Notes: generated by a model not told the origin, from the letters alone. A stretch of 64,000 nucleotides of DNA from Onchocerca lupi (GCA_028564675.1 JAOVVO010000044.1:62001-126000); one strand, 5' to 3'; counted from the first letter of the stretch, positions 1 through 13,385 are shown. Program-made: numbers and translations.

Positions 1-1033
1 TTTTTTCAAGAATGATTTTTATTGGTTATGTTAGAAAGTATACTGTAGGATGGAGATTTATTTTAAAATTTTTTCAAAATGAAATATCATATTGATAAAT
101 AAGATCGATGAAATAGAAGAGAATGGATAAGATAAAAAGAGAAAAAAAGGTTAAAGGTTGATAGACTAGTAATTGAGTATTAGATGGAAGCTTTGCTTTG
201 TTAATAGAAATGTAATCAAATGGATGTAATTAGAGGATGAGCCATAAGGATATTGTAACGTAACCTTATTGTATCTCCAACATGATGAGATGAAAATAGC
301 ACTCAGTTCAGTTCTATCCTTCACAAAGTTAATTAAATTTTCTCAATTGACATTTGCTTCTGTTAGACTTACTTAGTTAGTAAGTAAATGGAAAAATGTT
401 AATTTAATAATGTTTGGCTATATTTGATATGATCAGTTAGATCAGAAATAAAAATAAATATTTTTATGATAAATAGGATTGATAGTCAGTTATCAAAATG
501 TTCATTTTATTTATCCATTATATTTTAATTAAACAATGAATCGATATGATAGATAAATAGATAGGTTGATAGGTGGTACTTAATTCAGATTCTTCTTTTT
601 TTTTTTTTTTTTTCTCAATTTATTCTACCAATACCAATACTGCATCATTCTCTAATTCATCCATTTAGGTTACGGTAGCAGTGAATAAAGCAGATCTATT
701 TGATAATATTAGTGGGGGCTTTTTTTCTTCTTCCCTTTTTTTAAAGAAGAAAAAAGAAGAGGCGAATAATAATGGTTTGTGTAAGGCTTTAAAGGCAAAT
801 TGAATCTTGCCTTTCCTGCATACATCAAATATAGTCATCATCCAATAGATGTCAACTAAAACTCCTCCTGCATCTCGGGAATAAAGGTTTATGGTTGATA
901 AGAGGAGATGAAGAAAAGGAGGGATCTACTGTTAAACAACCTCTCCTATCCGTTATTGCTAAACATTCTAAGAACCCTACTGTAGCAGGAAATAGTTAGT
1001 GTCCATTCTATTTCAAATTATAACAACATCAAC
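1..1033. other. Upstream flank of the PRDM14-like gene, no gene seen
   Basis: AT-rich sequence with no convincing exon. It holds a poly-T run near 596-614 and a pyrimidine/purine inverted tract at about 721-762 (TTTTTTCTTCTTCCC followed by AAAGAAGAAAAAAGAAGAGG) that could fold into a hairpin. Promoter elements or further 5' exons of the downstream gene may lie here. The reading frame of its first modelled exon stays open upstream to about 986, so the exon could begin earlier than the ATG chosen. Confidence 0.4.
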
Positions 1034-1559
1034 ATGCATCCCACTCGACTAACGAAACCTATTTCATTGTTTGAAAATAATAATAGTAATAGTATTCTAC
1101 CAATATGGCCCCAGAATTTCACATCCCGTCATCCTATTTTTCCGCTTTTATCACATACTTCCTCATTGTTTGCTGAACGAACAACACCAAAAAGCATACC
1201 ATCACTATTACCATCTGTATCATCATTACCTTCGTTTCTTCCAACTGATCCTTTCATGTCAACAATAACACCATTTTCTGTTACTTTAATTCGTGGTGAT
1301 AAACTTGAAACAATTAATCTTCGACTGCAATTAACTTCTAATGAAAATGGTATAATTTGCAATTTTCTTCTTTTTTTCAAGGTTTAATCCACCAATCATT
1401 TATTCCCAATATATAATATTATCATTGTAGTGTACAATACAATAAAAATGCTGCACAGTTAATAGTTGAGCATCTAAATATGCTAAAATTTTTTTTCAAT
1501 TTTTATGCTAAATTTTCAATAACGGGATACTGTGGTGATCACTGTAGTAACTTTTGTAA

Positions 1560-1605
<46 letters not shown>

Positions 1606-4600
1606 TGTCTGCCTATGAAATTTTTATGTGTTGGATTTCCATTAATTTTTAGAAAAAGATAATTCGGATACAGGACAATAATTTGAACGATTATATCAAC
1701 TACTGAATAAAGATTAATAAAAATGAATATCTATCATTATTATACAAAGAAAATGATTTTATTAAGATACTTAAAATATGTAAAAGCAAATTATCAGCAA
1801 AGCAAACTTTGCCTAATTTCATCATTCCTTTACAGTGATAAAAGATATCTTATCAACGAGAGAACATTGTGATAATGTTGTACTATTATGCTTCTCACGT
1901 GCTGGACAATATTTCCATGTGGTATTTTGCTCAGCGCCAGATGGTTTCAATAGTGGTGATCAATTTAGTGTTAGTCTCTTATTATTATTTTCTTTTGCAC
2001 AAGATGTGACCTTTAAATGAGTTTTCCTTTCTTAGTTTTATTTTCTTTATTTCAATTTAATTTTAATTATAGAATTATCCTTGATAATAATACATTGTTT
2101 AGATGCCAGCAAAATGGCAATCATTGTGTAAAGAAGCAAACATCGAGAAAGCTAATATTCGGAATGGAGTTGTTCTTCGTAATATTGAATTTGGTGAGGA
2201 AATAATTATTTGTAATGAAGCTGAAGCATTGCTATTGGAATCAAGTAAAATGCTTCAAAATGTTAAGGAAGGCCAACAGCTAGAAATGAAACAACAAAAA
2301 TTAAATGAAACAGGTTGCCATATATTAGCTATTTTATCGTATTTAAATTACTTTTTATAATGCAGTGTTCATCTTTTTGCTCATCAAATTTAACTAAATT
2401 AGTGAAAAATTAAATTTACAACTTTTTCACTATCGAAATGTTTTACTTTTATATTTTCAATACTTTCTTATTCATTTACAATAATTCATTATGTTATAAC
2501 AATCATTCAAAATAGTGTAACGAAAATGATTGAAAAATGGAGAGCTAATAGGAAGAACATAAGTCAGAAATTATTAAGATTTCGGAAATTTTCAACTATA
2601 AAATTAATACATAATAAATAATATGAATTGATGACAAAAGTTTTGTTAATATTTTATCTTTGTGCAAAAATCATAATATTTTGTTATTTTTCAATGTCAT
2701 TTTAATCTTTTAAAAATCAGCCAAAGGAAGGAAAAACAGGATAAAATATTCATTAAATAATTTGAGAAAAAAAGAAAAAAAAAAAACGGAATTTAAGTTT
2801 GTTTTATTCTACGGTGAATAAATTCAAAGAAGCAGTACTCATTATTGTCAATTAAATAGATCTAAGTGGTAGTAAAATTAAAATATATTATTACGATAGA
2901 GAAAATAAAATGGTATCATTTAAAATCGACTTATGACTTCCTTTTTTCGTCATTTTCAAGTACCAATTTAGGTCTGTTTCAAGTATCTATTTGAGCCTAT
3001 TTCAAGCATCAATATTACATTCAAATCAAATATACACATAGCACACTATTATACTATGATAACTAACATAAAAGGAAATGTATGCATACAATTTAGGTAA
3101 TAGTTCCATGTTGACTACAAATTTAGAAGTGACATAGAAACGACACTTAGTAGAATTCATAGCTTTATATTAAATTTTTCGAGCAATGTAAATATTTGAA
3201 TAAATTTTGTAATTGGAAAAATATAACAATTAAAAAAAAATATCGATTAATGAATTTTAAATCTATCAATAAATATATAAGTAAAATATCGTATCTTTGA
3301 ATTTCTAATTTTAAATTTTCACAAAGTTTAATCCAAAAAAAGAGCTGACATTAAAAAAAAAGAACTGATATTTTAAAAAAAATATACTAATTAATATTTT
3401 TTTTAATGCTAAATTTATCAGTTGTAAAATTTGTCGAGATATTTATGGAAAAATTATGAATTATAGCAGACGTGAATTAAATTCTTAATATTACTTATGT
3501 TTCTATCAGAATATTAAGTGAATTTGATAATGATTCATTTCTCGTTCACTTCAACAAATGTTGATAAAGCTGACAAATTTTGAAATATTAAATTATTTAA
3601 ACGTTAAACGATAATGACGCAGGTAACAGAAAAATAATAATTGAAATGACTAATAGGTCATCGATGTGATAGTCTTGAAATGATTGGGATGTAACTTGTC
3701 TCGCATAATTATTCTAATCTAACTAAGTTTTCCTCTATCTATACCATTCTAATTCCAAACTAGCTGGACCTGACACGTTGATGTGACAACAATGGGTCCA
3801 GCTAGTCTATATAAATAAAAATGTAAATGTTCGCTTGTTCAAAATCTTAAATTTCCGACAGTTTTTAAATCCTCCTCATTTATATTAGTTCAAAATCCTA
3901 AATCTGCGAGAATTCTTATTTATTGCTTTGAAAATTTGACACAACATTGCATTCGAATACGAACATGTTTTTAAATATTCTTTATATACACGCGTTGCCG
4001 TGGTTCAGTCTGGTTAAGTGGAAAAAAAGAAAAGAGAAAGCGACATCTCTAATGTTGGAGAAAAAATCTCGTAGCTTAGCATGCAGGCTAAGCTATCAGA
4101 TTGTTTATTCTCCAATATTCATTTGGTTTGTAGTCTGGTTGGACTGGAGATTGATTCTTGTTATTGTGATTCGGCTAGGTCAGCAATAGATGTGGAGATT
4201 TTTTTTGTGTCGTGTGACAGAGACGAATCCTGTTAAGGAAAGTTTTATCAATTGATGGAAGAGTGATTCTTCGTAAAAAATAATTATCAAAGAATATCCA
4301 GGCAAATTAATCACTAAATTACTCTTTCCTTTGTCGCTGATAGAAGAGAATGCTGCTGAACTGAACCGTCGGATTGCTACTGTTGTGTCGCTTTGAACGG
4401 TCGAACTGGAACCCTCAGAATTCCGAACAGTTACTGCTGCTGCGTCGATCTTTGTCGTTTATCTGTGAATTAGAACGTTTTGGCAGCAAACATGTTTAGT
4501 TCGATAGTTGAAACTATGTAACTGCGCCACTTGATCTTTAGTATTTCTTGTTTATAGTAATAATTGTCGCGCCATTTGACATCTTTCAGCTTTCGCCTAC

Positions 4601-7600
4601 ATCTCTTGTGTTTCATTTTATAATACTTGTGGGTATACAATACTTTTCGTTGTTCCATTGTCTGTGTAGATAAGGAGATTGCCTAGTTTGCCAGCTCTAG
4701 AACATGCATTACATAATTATCCATGTAAGAAGCATTTCGTCTCTTGCTCTAAACCACACAATTTCAATGGTTGTCCTTGAGCTTTGTTAATCGTAAATGC
4801 AAACGCCAATCGAATTAGGGATTGCAATATTTTTAAACTGAAATGATATATCCGTTAGAATTATAGAAATGCGAGAAATAAGGACATATTCATCTTTGAA
4901 AGGTCCTGTCAGGATTGTTGCTTCTACGACATTGCTCATTTTTAAATTTTTTATTGCTGGCCGAGTGCCATTGCAAAGTTTTGGCTGGCTGATTTTACGC
5001 AACATAATAATTGGCACGCCGATTTTCAATTGCAATACATGCGATGGCATGACTGGCAGATCGAGTGAATTCAAAAATTCTGTTGGATAATTAACGGTTT
5101 CATCTGCTTCCAAAATAACATCGACGGACTTTATAAGACTGACTCGCTTTGTATTTTTAACTGAATAATATTGTGAAGTTGGTCGAACGTCTTTGTTTTT
5201 GACCGCAAAAATAGCTCATTCATTCAGCCAACCGTGATTCTTATAACTGGTTTGAGTATTAGAAAATAATTTTTCAACTAGTTCTTTTGTTACTAAATTG
5301 CAGAAGTTATGAGGCAATCAAATTCTTTCTGAGGTCAAATCAACCGGCACCTTTTCGCTTCCAATTTCCAGCAATTGATGTGAGAATATTTCAGCTGATT
5401 GATCGTTTTGCAGCTGGACAGGCATGTTTGTAGCTAATTTTAACGTTTTTACGTGTCGCCACAAAGTAGAGCATTTCAGGTAAACATGTATTTCGTCCGC
5501 TGGTATCGATCGAGGAATTACAGCTAATATTTACTTGAAATCTCCTTCAAGCAATATTAAAGCGTTCCAAAATGGTCTGATATTTCCACGCAAATCTTGC
5601 AATGATCGATCAAGGACCTCGATCGATTTTTTGTGCGCCATTGTACATTCATCCCAAACAATAAGTTTGCATTTTTGCAATACTTTACTATGCCCGATGT
5701 CTTGGAAATGTTGCATGTGGGAGTTTCAATCAATTGAATGTTCAATGACAATTTCAGAGCGGAATGAGCAGTTCTTCCACTTGGTAGCAATGTTTCAGCT
5801 ATTTCCAAAGATGCAAGAATTAAGGCTATGCCATTTTGAGATGGAATTATTGCCAAAATCAATCTAATTAGGAACGCTTTACCAAGTTCCTCCTGGAGTA
5901 CCTAAAAAGAAGATTTCTCCAACTCCCTTATTGGCAGTTTGCAAACTATTTAATCGTAACTGCATTTCTGTTAAAACATTAGCTTAGGAATATTTGATTG
6001 ATATATGACATCAGTCGTGTTGTAATTTTGTTCACAATTCGTAAGCACAAATATTCAAGTATTATCAACATTTCGTTAATAGATTTCTGCTATGAAATCC
6101 ATGTTCATGTTTGAATTTTCCTTGCATATTCGATGAAGAATTTCTTAATCCATATGCGATTTATATTTCTCCTATAATTCTGTTGGAGATTAAAGAGGGC
6201 AGGCGGTTAATATGATTGGAAACATCATATGAATTTGATTTGGATGTAAGGCATCATTAATGCACATATCCTAGTGTCTGAAACAAAATCCGCGAAATAT
6301 TGACAAACTCGTTGGATTCATCGAAACAGATTGTTATTCTTTTACCGTCTATATTTCTCTTTGGATGTAATTAATTTACGTAAGAAAAACCATAAATTTT
6401 ACGAAATCAGTTTGGCACTGAAAATAATTAAAATACGAAATCAGTTTAGCACTGAAAAGAATTAAAATAGGATTTGAATTGAAGTAACAAAAAGAAAAAT
6501 CAGCATTATGCCTCATTCGTTGATGCATAATGATTTAGATAAAAAGATCAAAATATCAAATTATTCCATTTAATTCATTCGCTGAACAGATGTGTGGGTC
6601 TTTTTCCATAAATGCTTATCTTTTATCTTTCACAGTAATTATTGGAAGCGACTTTATTCTAGGATATAACTTTCGCTTGGCAAGAATCGTGCAGAACATA
6701 TAAGACAAATAAGTTTCAAATGCTCATAGGTCGAAAGAATTTGGATTAATGAAAAAATTCATCGAGAAAAAAAAAACTTCTGACCACTGATTTTCGGGAA
6801 TAGTACATAAATTCGCTAACATAATTTTCCGATTAGTAACCTTGAGGAAAAAGTAATTCGAAATCATTCCGGTAATAAAACAGCTAATCAGTTGTAATTG
6901 TTCTCCAATAAATTTTGAGATTGACATGCACTAAAAAAAGTGGCATGTGTGACACCGCTGACAATTCTCCATTGCTGGAAAGACGTTAGGCCAAGCACGT
7001 TTACTAATTACGAAGAAAGAAGCATTCATCTTGACTGAGATGCATGTGTATAGTCTGTCATCGTAGTGAATCGTTTTGCTTATATCGTTGAACTGTCGCT
7101 TCTGCTGCTGCTTAGCTGTTTTCGAAATTGACTTGTGAACTTGAACATAAACCCCTGCTGCTGTTGAATTGTATGACTCAAACTGACTCAAGCTCCGAAG
7201 TCCTAACTTTTTAAATCCTTCGGAGCTTCTCCTCTAACATTTCGCCTCATAACTGGTTGACATGACTTTGTTTCCTGTGAACATGAGCCTTTTGGCGATA
7301 AACATGTTGATCCTTATGGTCTTTTGGAATTATGTCGAGCTATTAGAATTTAAATATATAATTTCTTCTCTGTCGGGGAAAAAGATCTTAAGAATTAAAT
7401 AAACAATATACGGTAAATAATAAAAGATACTAACAATTGTTTGAATGCTCACTACATCGTCGTACTTTCCTTTCATGGTTGTTCTCTTTCCACTTCACTA
7501 CTGCTGTTGTTCCTGCTGAACTGTCTCTTGTTTTGTCGAAATCGTTTTCGAAGTTGAACTGAGATTAAGCTGGCGCTGATAGTGATCTTGTTGACATTGC

Positions 7601-10524
7601 TGTTGAAGACACTGCCTCGAAGAAATTGATAGTGTGGACTGATCGAAGACACTTAATTGGTTAATTAGGAAAACTCTTTTACATTGGTATTGATAGTGGA
7701 AGGAAGCTTACAACACATTAAATCATACAAAATATTATCAAGAGAAAGGATAAGAGAGGGACGATTCTCACAGGTTTCAGTCCTTGTGACATTCGTGACA
7801 GTTGTCGTGAATATTTCTGAATTGGTGAGCGATGTCGATCAATGGTTAATACTGCAAGTGAATCCAAGCGAGTTGGGTTAATTTGTGTAGTGGAGTTGGA
7901 GTAGATTGTGTAGGGTCGAATCGTTGAGTTCACAGCGAATTATAAAATTTTTGCTTTGAAGGTAGTTATTTTCTTAATACAACCAAATTTATAAAGTTAG
8001 AGATGGAAGTGGTTTAATCACTGGAAATTGTTAAGAACTCAAGTGCATGGGAACGGGTTAATCATCGGAAGCTGTAAAGGCTCAAATACAATAAGCATTG
8101 TAAACAAAATCCGATTTTTGTCACAGAAAATTTGGATGTGAAATTGGACAATGATGTAAATTTAGATGAGTATTGGAAGTGATTGACAGCAAAAGGCACT
8201 TCCGGTATGAAAGAATAGGGACCTCCGGTATGAAAGAATACCAGAAAAAAGGAAAAAAGCATGGAAAGGAATATAAGCTGTTGAAATGATTTACAACACC
8301 GGTTACATTAATTTACAAGGAGGATTTGGCATTTGATTGGAGTTTCGCGATATCGAATTCGCGACAACAATTAACATCTCAACATTTTACACGATGCACA
8401 TAAGCTCTATCAGCAAGTGAGAGATGAGAGAACAAAGACTTTTATGCCGAAATATGGATAAGTGACTCACTTGCTTGAGAAACATTATAAATGCCATATG
8501 AGAGAATAATTTGAACGGAGGGAATAAAAAAGCAAAAATAGTTAAGAAAAGGAAACATGGATCGGAAGGTCAAAGAGACAAAAAAGAGATAAAATGGGAA
8601 GTCGATAAAGGAAGAGAAGGATATGAGATAGAGAGAGAAATATTATCAAGAAAAGCATGTTGTCATTTTAAATTTTATTGTGTGACATCTACATAATAAT
8701 AGGTACGGTGATATATAAAAGCACGGGCTTATTCAAATGCAACATTCTATCGAAATTTCAAAACAATCCGGAAGAAATTTTGGAGATTTAAGATTTGGAA
8801 AAATGAACATTTACATGCTTATTTATATGGATTGTCATAAAATAAAAAATAAGAAATATATTAATTAATACTTTTAGAAAGATTCGTTTCGAAGATGTTT
8901 ATTTCATGCTAATAAACACCAAGCATCATTTATTAATTAAATGACCAAATAACTTAAAGTTTCATGCAATAAATAATCAATAAAATTTAAATTCTTTTGA
9001 AAACTTATAGAACAAATTGGTGGCTATAAATGTGATCGTTGTGGTAAAATGTTCACTTATGCATATTATCGAGAGAAACATCTCAAATATACGCGATGCG
9101 TTGATCGCGGTGATCGTAAATTTCGTTGCTCCATTTGTCCACGGTATTGAAAATCTCATTTTAAATTTGGATTTTATTTATACCAAATTTTTAGATTTTC
9201 TGAAAAAAAAGTTTATTTTAGTTGCTTCAAAAAAATTTTAGTAATTATAATTTTTTTACCAAAAAGGAAATTTTGTTTATACTTCTATCTCAAGTTTAAC
9301 AAATAATAATGATGGTGATCGATCAAAAATAAAAAATTATAATACAGATCATTCGAGAAACGTGATCGACTAAGGATTCATGTATTGCATGTGCATGAAA
9401 ATCATCGGCCTCATGTATGTTCCACGTGTGGTAAATCGTTTTCACAATCATCAAGTCTTAACAAAGTATAATTCGTCTCCTTTCTAAGATTTTAATACAA
9501 TTTCACAATTGCATACATTCTAATATAATATAATTTATCTTGTTTGACCAAAAAATTTCCGAAAAGCTTAATTTGTCAAGCTAAATAATGCATAAATTTT
9601 ATTTTTACATAATTCAATTATATCATTATATTATTCCAATTAATTGAGTAATAATTAAATTCTCTTTATAAAAAACTCAGATTTCTTTTTCGAAAATTAA
9701 GGTAAGGTAAAAATTAATAGCTTAAAATTAACAAACAACTACAATTTAATCAATTGATAAATCAAAGATAGACATTAACAGTTCAAGTCAAATATTTAAT
9801 TAATTTGGTTTTCAGCTAAGATTTCTGAAAAGGACTAATTTAATTTTTTTCTCTTTCCGATTTTTTTTTTTTTTTTTTAGCATTTCCGAGTTCATTCCGG
9901 TGAGCGACCATACAAATGCGTCTTCTGCAATAAAAGTTTCACAGCAAGTAGTATCCTTCGTACGCATATACGACAACATAGTGGTGAAAAACCTTTTCAG
10001 GCAGTTTACTATCATTTCTTTTTTGATCAGATCAGATTGTGAACAAGTAGAAAATATGCCAATCTAATTTATTGCAAATAACAATAAGCTGAATTGTAAA
10101 AAAATTAAAAGAAAATGGATGAATAAGCTTTGAAATTTTCTCATTTTATTTATCCTTAAATTATGGTTCATTTTATTTATCATAAATTAAATCTTTCACT
10201 ACTTCAAATGGTTTGTTATCTATAGTTACAAAGCACCTAATAATCATATTATGATTAGTAGCCTGTGTTGCTATATAATTAATTTTGATAGTATTCAATC
10301 AATTTCCATTATTTCATAATATTTGTAATTGATAATTACAGTGTACGAATTGTGGCAAATCATTTGCATCGCACGCAGCGCATGACAGTCACGTACGTCG
10401 AACTCATCAACAACAACTACAACAATGTAACGTTTATCGTTGTCAAATATGCCAAAAAGCATTCGAACATGAATTGCATCTCAATTTTCATCAGCAATGT
10501 GTTCATTCCATAACTATTTCTTAA
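1034..10524 (+). CDS. PRDM14-like zinc-finger protein with degenerate PR domain
   Basis: Seven exons in consistent phase: 1034-1349, 1836-1969, 2103-2313, 9011-9143, 9348-9465, 9881-10000 and 10342-10524, giving about 404 residues. Residues from about 226 carry six zinc fingers: a first C2HC-like finger (CDRCGKMF...HLKYTRC), then four C2H2 fingers and a divergent last one (CQICQKAF...HQQCVH). The sequences around FEKRDRLRIH, SQSSSLNKH, TASSILRTHIRQHSGEK and ASHAAHDSHVRRTH match the PRDM14 finger array finger for finger. Upstream, about residues 155-195 (WQSLCKEAN...VLRNIEFGEEIIICN) sit where the PR/SET domain should end but are poorly conserved. PRDM14 proteins act in the nucleus as sequence-specific transcriptional regulators. 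Intron 3 (2314-9010) holds a Helitron relic, and the intron before exon 7 appears to be GC-AG. The start is uncertain because more 5' exons may exist. AATAAA signals lie at 10633 and 10652. Confidence 0.82.
1565..1601. repeat. (TA)n microsatellite in PRDM14-like intron 1
   Basis: An uninterrupted TA dinucleotide run of about 36 bases inside the first intron of the PRDM14-like gene. Confidence 0.95.
4787..5903 (-). pseudogene. Helitron PIF1-like helicase fragments, frameshifted
   Basis: Read on the minus strand, 5903-5876 gives a Walker A region (TPGGT then GKAFLIRL) interrupted by a one-base shift. 5862-5531 contains the SGRTAHSALKLSLNIQ segment and the Walker B-like KLIVWDECTMAHKKS, ending in an ALILLEGDFK motif. 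5113-4787 gives the C-terminal helicase part (YPTEFLNSLDLP, LQLKIGVPIIMLR, LCNGTR, VEATILTGPFK). These motifs in this order are typical of the helicase half of Helitron RepHel proteins. The pieces are in different frames with stops between them, so no functional protein is expected. Confidence 0.85.
7191..7227. repeat. Perfect 10-bp hairpin inside the Helitron relic
   Basis: AGCTCCGAAG at 7191-7200 and its exact reverse complement CTTCGGAGCT at 7218-7227 flank a 17-base AT-rich loop. It could be an internal Helitron terminator-type hairpin from a nested element. Its function is unknown. Confidence 0.7.
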
Positions 10525-10709
10525 ATTTAAACCATTTTTTTTCTGCTGAAAAAATTACAAATAATATATAATTGTTGTGTGTTAAGACTTTTTTTTTAAA
10601 ATTATATCTATAAATGGTGATGATATGATATGAATAAACACTTATACGAAGAAATAAAATATTCGTCTTTTTTTTATCTTTTAATTAATTATTGAAATTA
10701 AAAATGTGA

Positions 10710-11832
10710 TTAGCATTCACTATAAATATCATCAGGACATAACGAATCCCAGAGAATAGTTGCTTCATTTTGCTTATCAATCGGTAAATTTTCCACCAAA
10801 GTATCGATAACATCTTGGATGTAATCTGGTGAAAGATGCATAGATTTTTGCAATTTTAATGCTTGCTCAAGAACTCCTTTAACTTCCATAGTTCCATTAA
10901 TAGCTTGAAGTCTTTCCATAAGTATTTTAAAATACGTTTCATCATAATCCATTTCATCAGCGATGAAACGATTAGTTTCTGCCTAAAATATGTAATTATT
11001 TAACAGATTTCGAATTATATTTAACGCTAAACAATTTTTTTTCTGCCTTATTTATGTCAATCTGTTAATTGAAATAAATAAACAAATAAACTTCTTTTTT
11101 GAATTTAATCGCAAACTTTTACCCCTAATTTGTTTATTAAGTTGTTTGTGAACAATAAATAGAAACTTCTTTTTTAAATTTGAGCATTAGTTATTATAAA
11201 ATGCATCTATTTTGTCCACAATTTATTTATTTTAACCAATGAACAGGTACTTTCTTATGAATGAGAGCATAAACCATCATTATTCGTATCTATTTTATTC
11301 TCAATTTTTTATTTTTATTTATAATTTCCATTATCAGCAAGTATCATTTCATGTTTCTAACTTCATTTACTGGTATAAAGGTTAGTTATTAAATTAATTT
11401 CTTTAATATTTCCCCTATTGATACAGCAGGCTTTATGAAACATCCTTCGCGATAAATTTTACTTATCATATTTGATATAAATTATTATCACCTTTCTTTC
11501 GTTTTATTTCAATATTAAAAAAAAAGAAATCGAATGCATCAAATATCTTAAAAAATCACAATAAACTCATAATAACCACTAACCAGAACAGAATATTTTT
11601 CAGCCCATCTTCTTAACATGTCATAGAATTGATTTTTCGGCACTTCCATTTCCATTTCGTATAATTCACAAAATTCTTCCGTTGCATTTTGTGGTAATTT
11701 TTGCACAAAGCATGGAAAATCTTTAGGATCCCAATCTTCGCAATATGACGATAATGATGGGCATATCATAACGAACAATATCAATATCATTATTTCCATA
11801 CCATAATTCGCAATCATTTTTGTTATTTTCAT
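10710..11832 (-). CDS. Small secreted nematode protein, distantly SXP/RAL-2-like
   Basis: Two exons on the minus strand, 11832-11584 and 10982-10710, joined in phase 0 by a GTTAGT donor and TTTTAG acceptor, encode 173 residues. Residues 1-29 form a signal peptide with a hydrophobic core (MEIMILILFVMI) ending at SLSS. The mature part starts with a short cysteine cluster (YCEDW...FPCF...FCELY). It continues as amphipathic helices (FYDMLRRWAEKYSVL, LMERLQAINGTMEVK, LSPDYIQDVIDTLVENLP), a pattern resembling DUF148 / SXP/RAL-2 secreted antigens of parasitic nematodes. The similarity is of pattern only, so the family call is tentative. The gene is convergent with the PRDM14-like gene, with 185 bases between the stop codons. 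Confidence 0.72.
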
Positions 11833-13383
11833 CTCAACATAAAAAAAGAAAAATGCAAATTACTGCATTAATTGGTATAAATAAATGACTTTGTTTAGAT
11901 ATAATTCATTTTATTCTTTTCTTTCTCAAAAATTTTATTGGCAAACATTTTATTAATTAGCAAATTACTTAGCAATAAAAAAGTATGCTAACTTATGTTA
12001 AATTTCAAATTATTTAATAAAATTTTCTAAAATTATTCACTAATATTATTGCTTCGTCTTTCTTTCTTTCCTCTTATTCTCAATTAAAAAAAAAAATTAA
12101 AAAGAAGAACGAAATATCAAAGATATAAATAAAAAAAAAGGAATTTCAAAAAATTAGTAATAATTTTTACCAAATAAACTAATATATTGTCGCTTTTGGA
12201 ATAACTGAAATATTCAGTGAGCTACCTGTTTATATATTGCTTCAATGAAACCAAACAAAAAACGAAAATATTTGTTATCACAACCTGATTTATCAACAGA
12301 TTGTTAGGATTATTTGCCCAGTTTCAGGTTGACTTATTGTCATTTACAGTTTCCAGTTCCAATTTTATTCAATTGGAATATCGAAATATTTCTCACATGA
12401 AAAAATTAGATGATCTATTAATTTTTAACATAGGATATAATTTATTTCCGATATGAATGAGTCATTTAGTTTATAAATGTTAAAAAGAAAATTGACATTT
12501 TTCGGTTTTGCATACCATTTCTTCTTTTCTTTCCGTCTTTTTTTGTTTTTTTAATGCTAACAAATTACAATAGCTGGTTAATTTTTGAAGCATTTTAGAG
12601 GAAATATTTTTAATTGAAGATATTTAATTAAAGGTCGAAAAATCTGAACGAAATCCCGCGAATACTTAAAATTTGATCTCTAAAGAAAGCGATGAATGAT
12701 AAATCATTCGATAATGATAATGATTTCAGCATCCTATTTCAAATTATCTTAAAACTATTCGCGCAAAAAAATCATTTCGAAAAAAATTGTATGAATCAAA
12801 TTAATTTATGGTGAGAAGTTTTATTTTTAATGTGTAAATTCATTTCTATTTAATTTAAATGATTTATTTCATAATGAAATTGTTTAAAAATGATCAAAAT
12901 TTATTGTAAAACTTTTGTGCAAATCAAAAGACGAAGCTTTGTTTCGAAAATTTGTAAAATCAGATGAAAAAACAAAAATCCGTAAGTAATTTGATTTTTT
13001 TACAAGGATTAAAAAAAATCCAGCGGAACATTTCTTCCACATGAAAACTTTTTATAAAAGAAAACAAATCCTCCCATTTATATTAAGGGATTGAAAGAAA
13101 ATTGAAAAAAGTTAAAATATTGTCTGTTATAGCAATGCTGTTAATTAAAATCTACATTCTATGGAAGAAATTATAAATTAACAGCAGTTTATGTTAAAGG
13201 AAACAAATTTGAAAACAATTAAAATTATTCGTTTAAGTTTCATGTAATAAATCATAACGAAAATAATTCTAACGAAATAAAATTTGGTAAATTCGATTTT
13301 TGGATAAAAATTATCCATTTTTTTGAATCTCATAAAAGGGATTAATTTTTTTTACAAATCTGTAATAAATTATTTTAGATTTT

Positions 13384-13385
<2 letters not shown>

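Larger units (their letters stand above)
3762..8830 (-). mobile_element. Decayed Helitron relic within PRDM14-like intron 3
   Basis: The left edge has a perfect 9-bp inverted repeat (AGCTGGACC ... GGTCCAGCT, about 3762-3806), followed by the start motif TCTATATAAATAAAAATG and GTTCGCTTGTTC. The right edge (about 8722-8830) carries the subterminal motif ATTCAAATGCAACATTC and ends in ATTTACATGCTTATTTATATGG. The same end sequences flank the second copy at 45.5-48.7 kb. PIF1-type helicase fragments lie on the minus strand inside. The element is broken by stops and frameshifts and appears inactive. Its exact ends are uncertain because Helitrons leave no target duplication and related ends can be nested or tandem. 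Confidence 0.75.
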
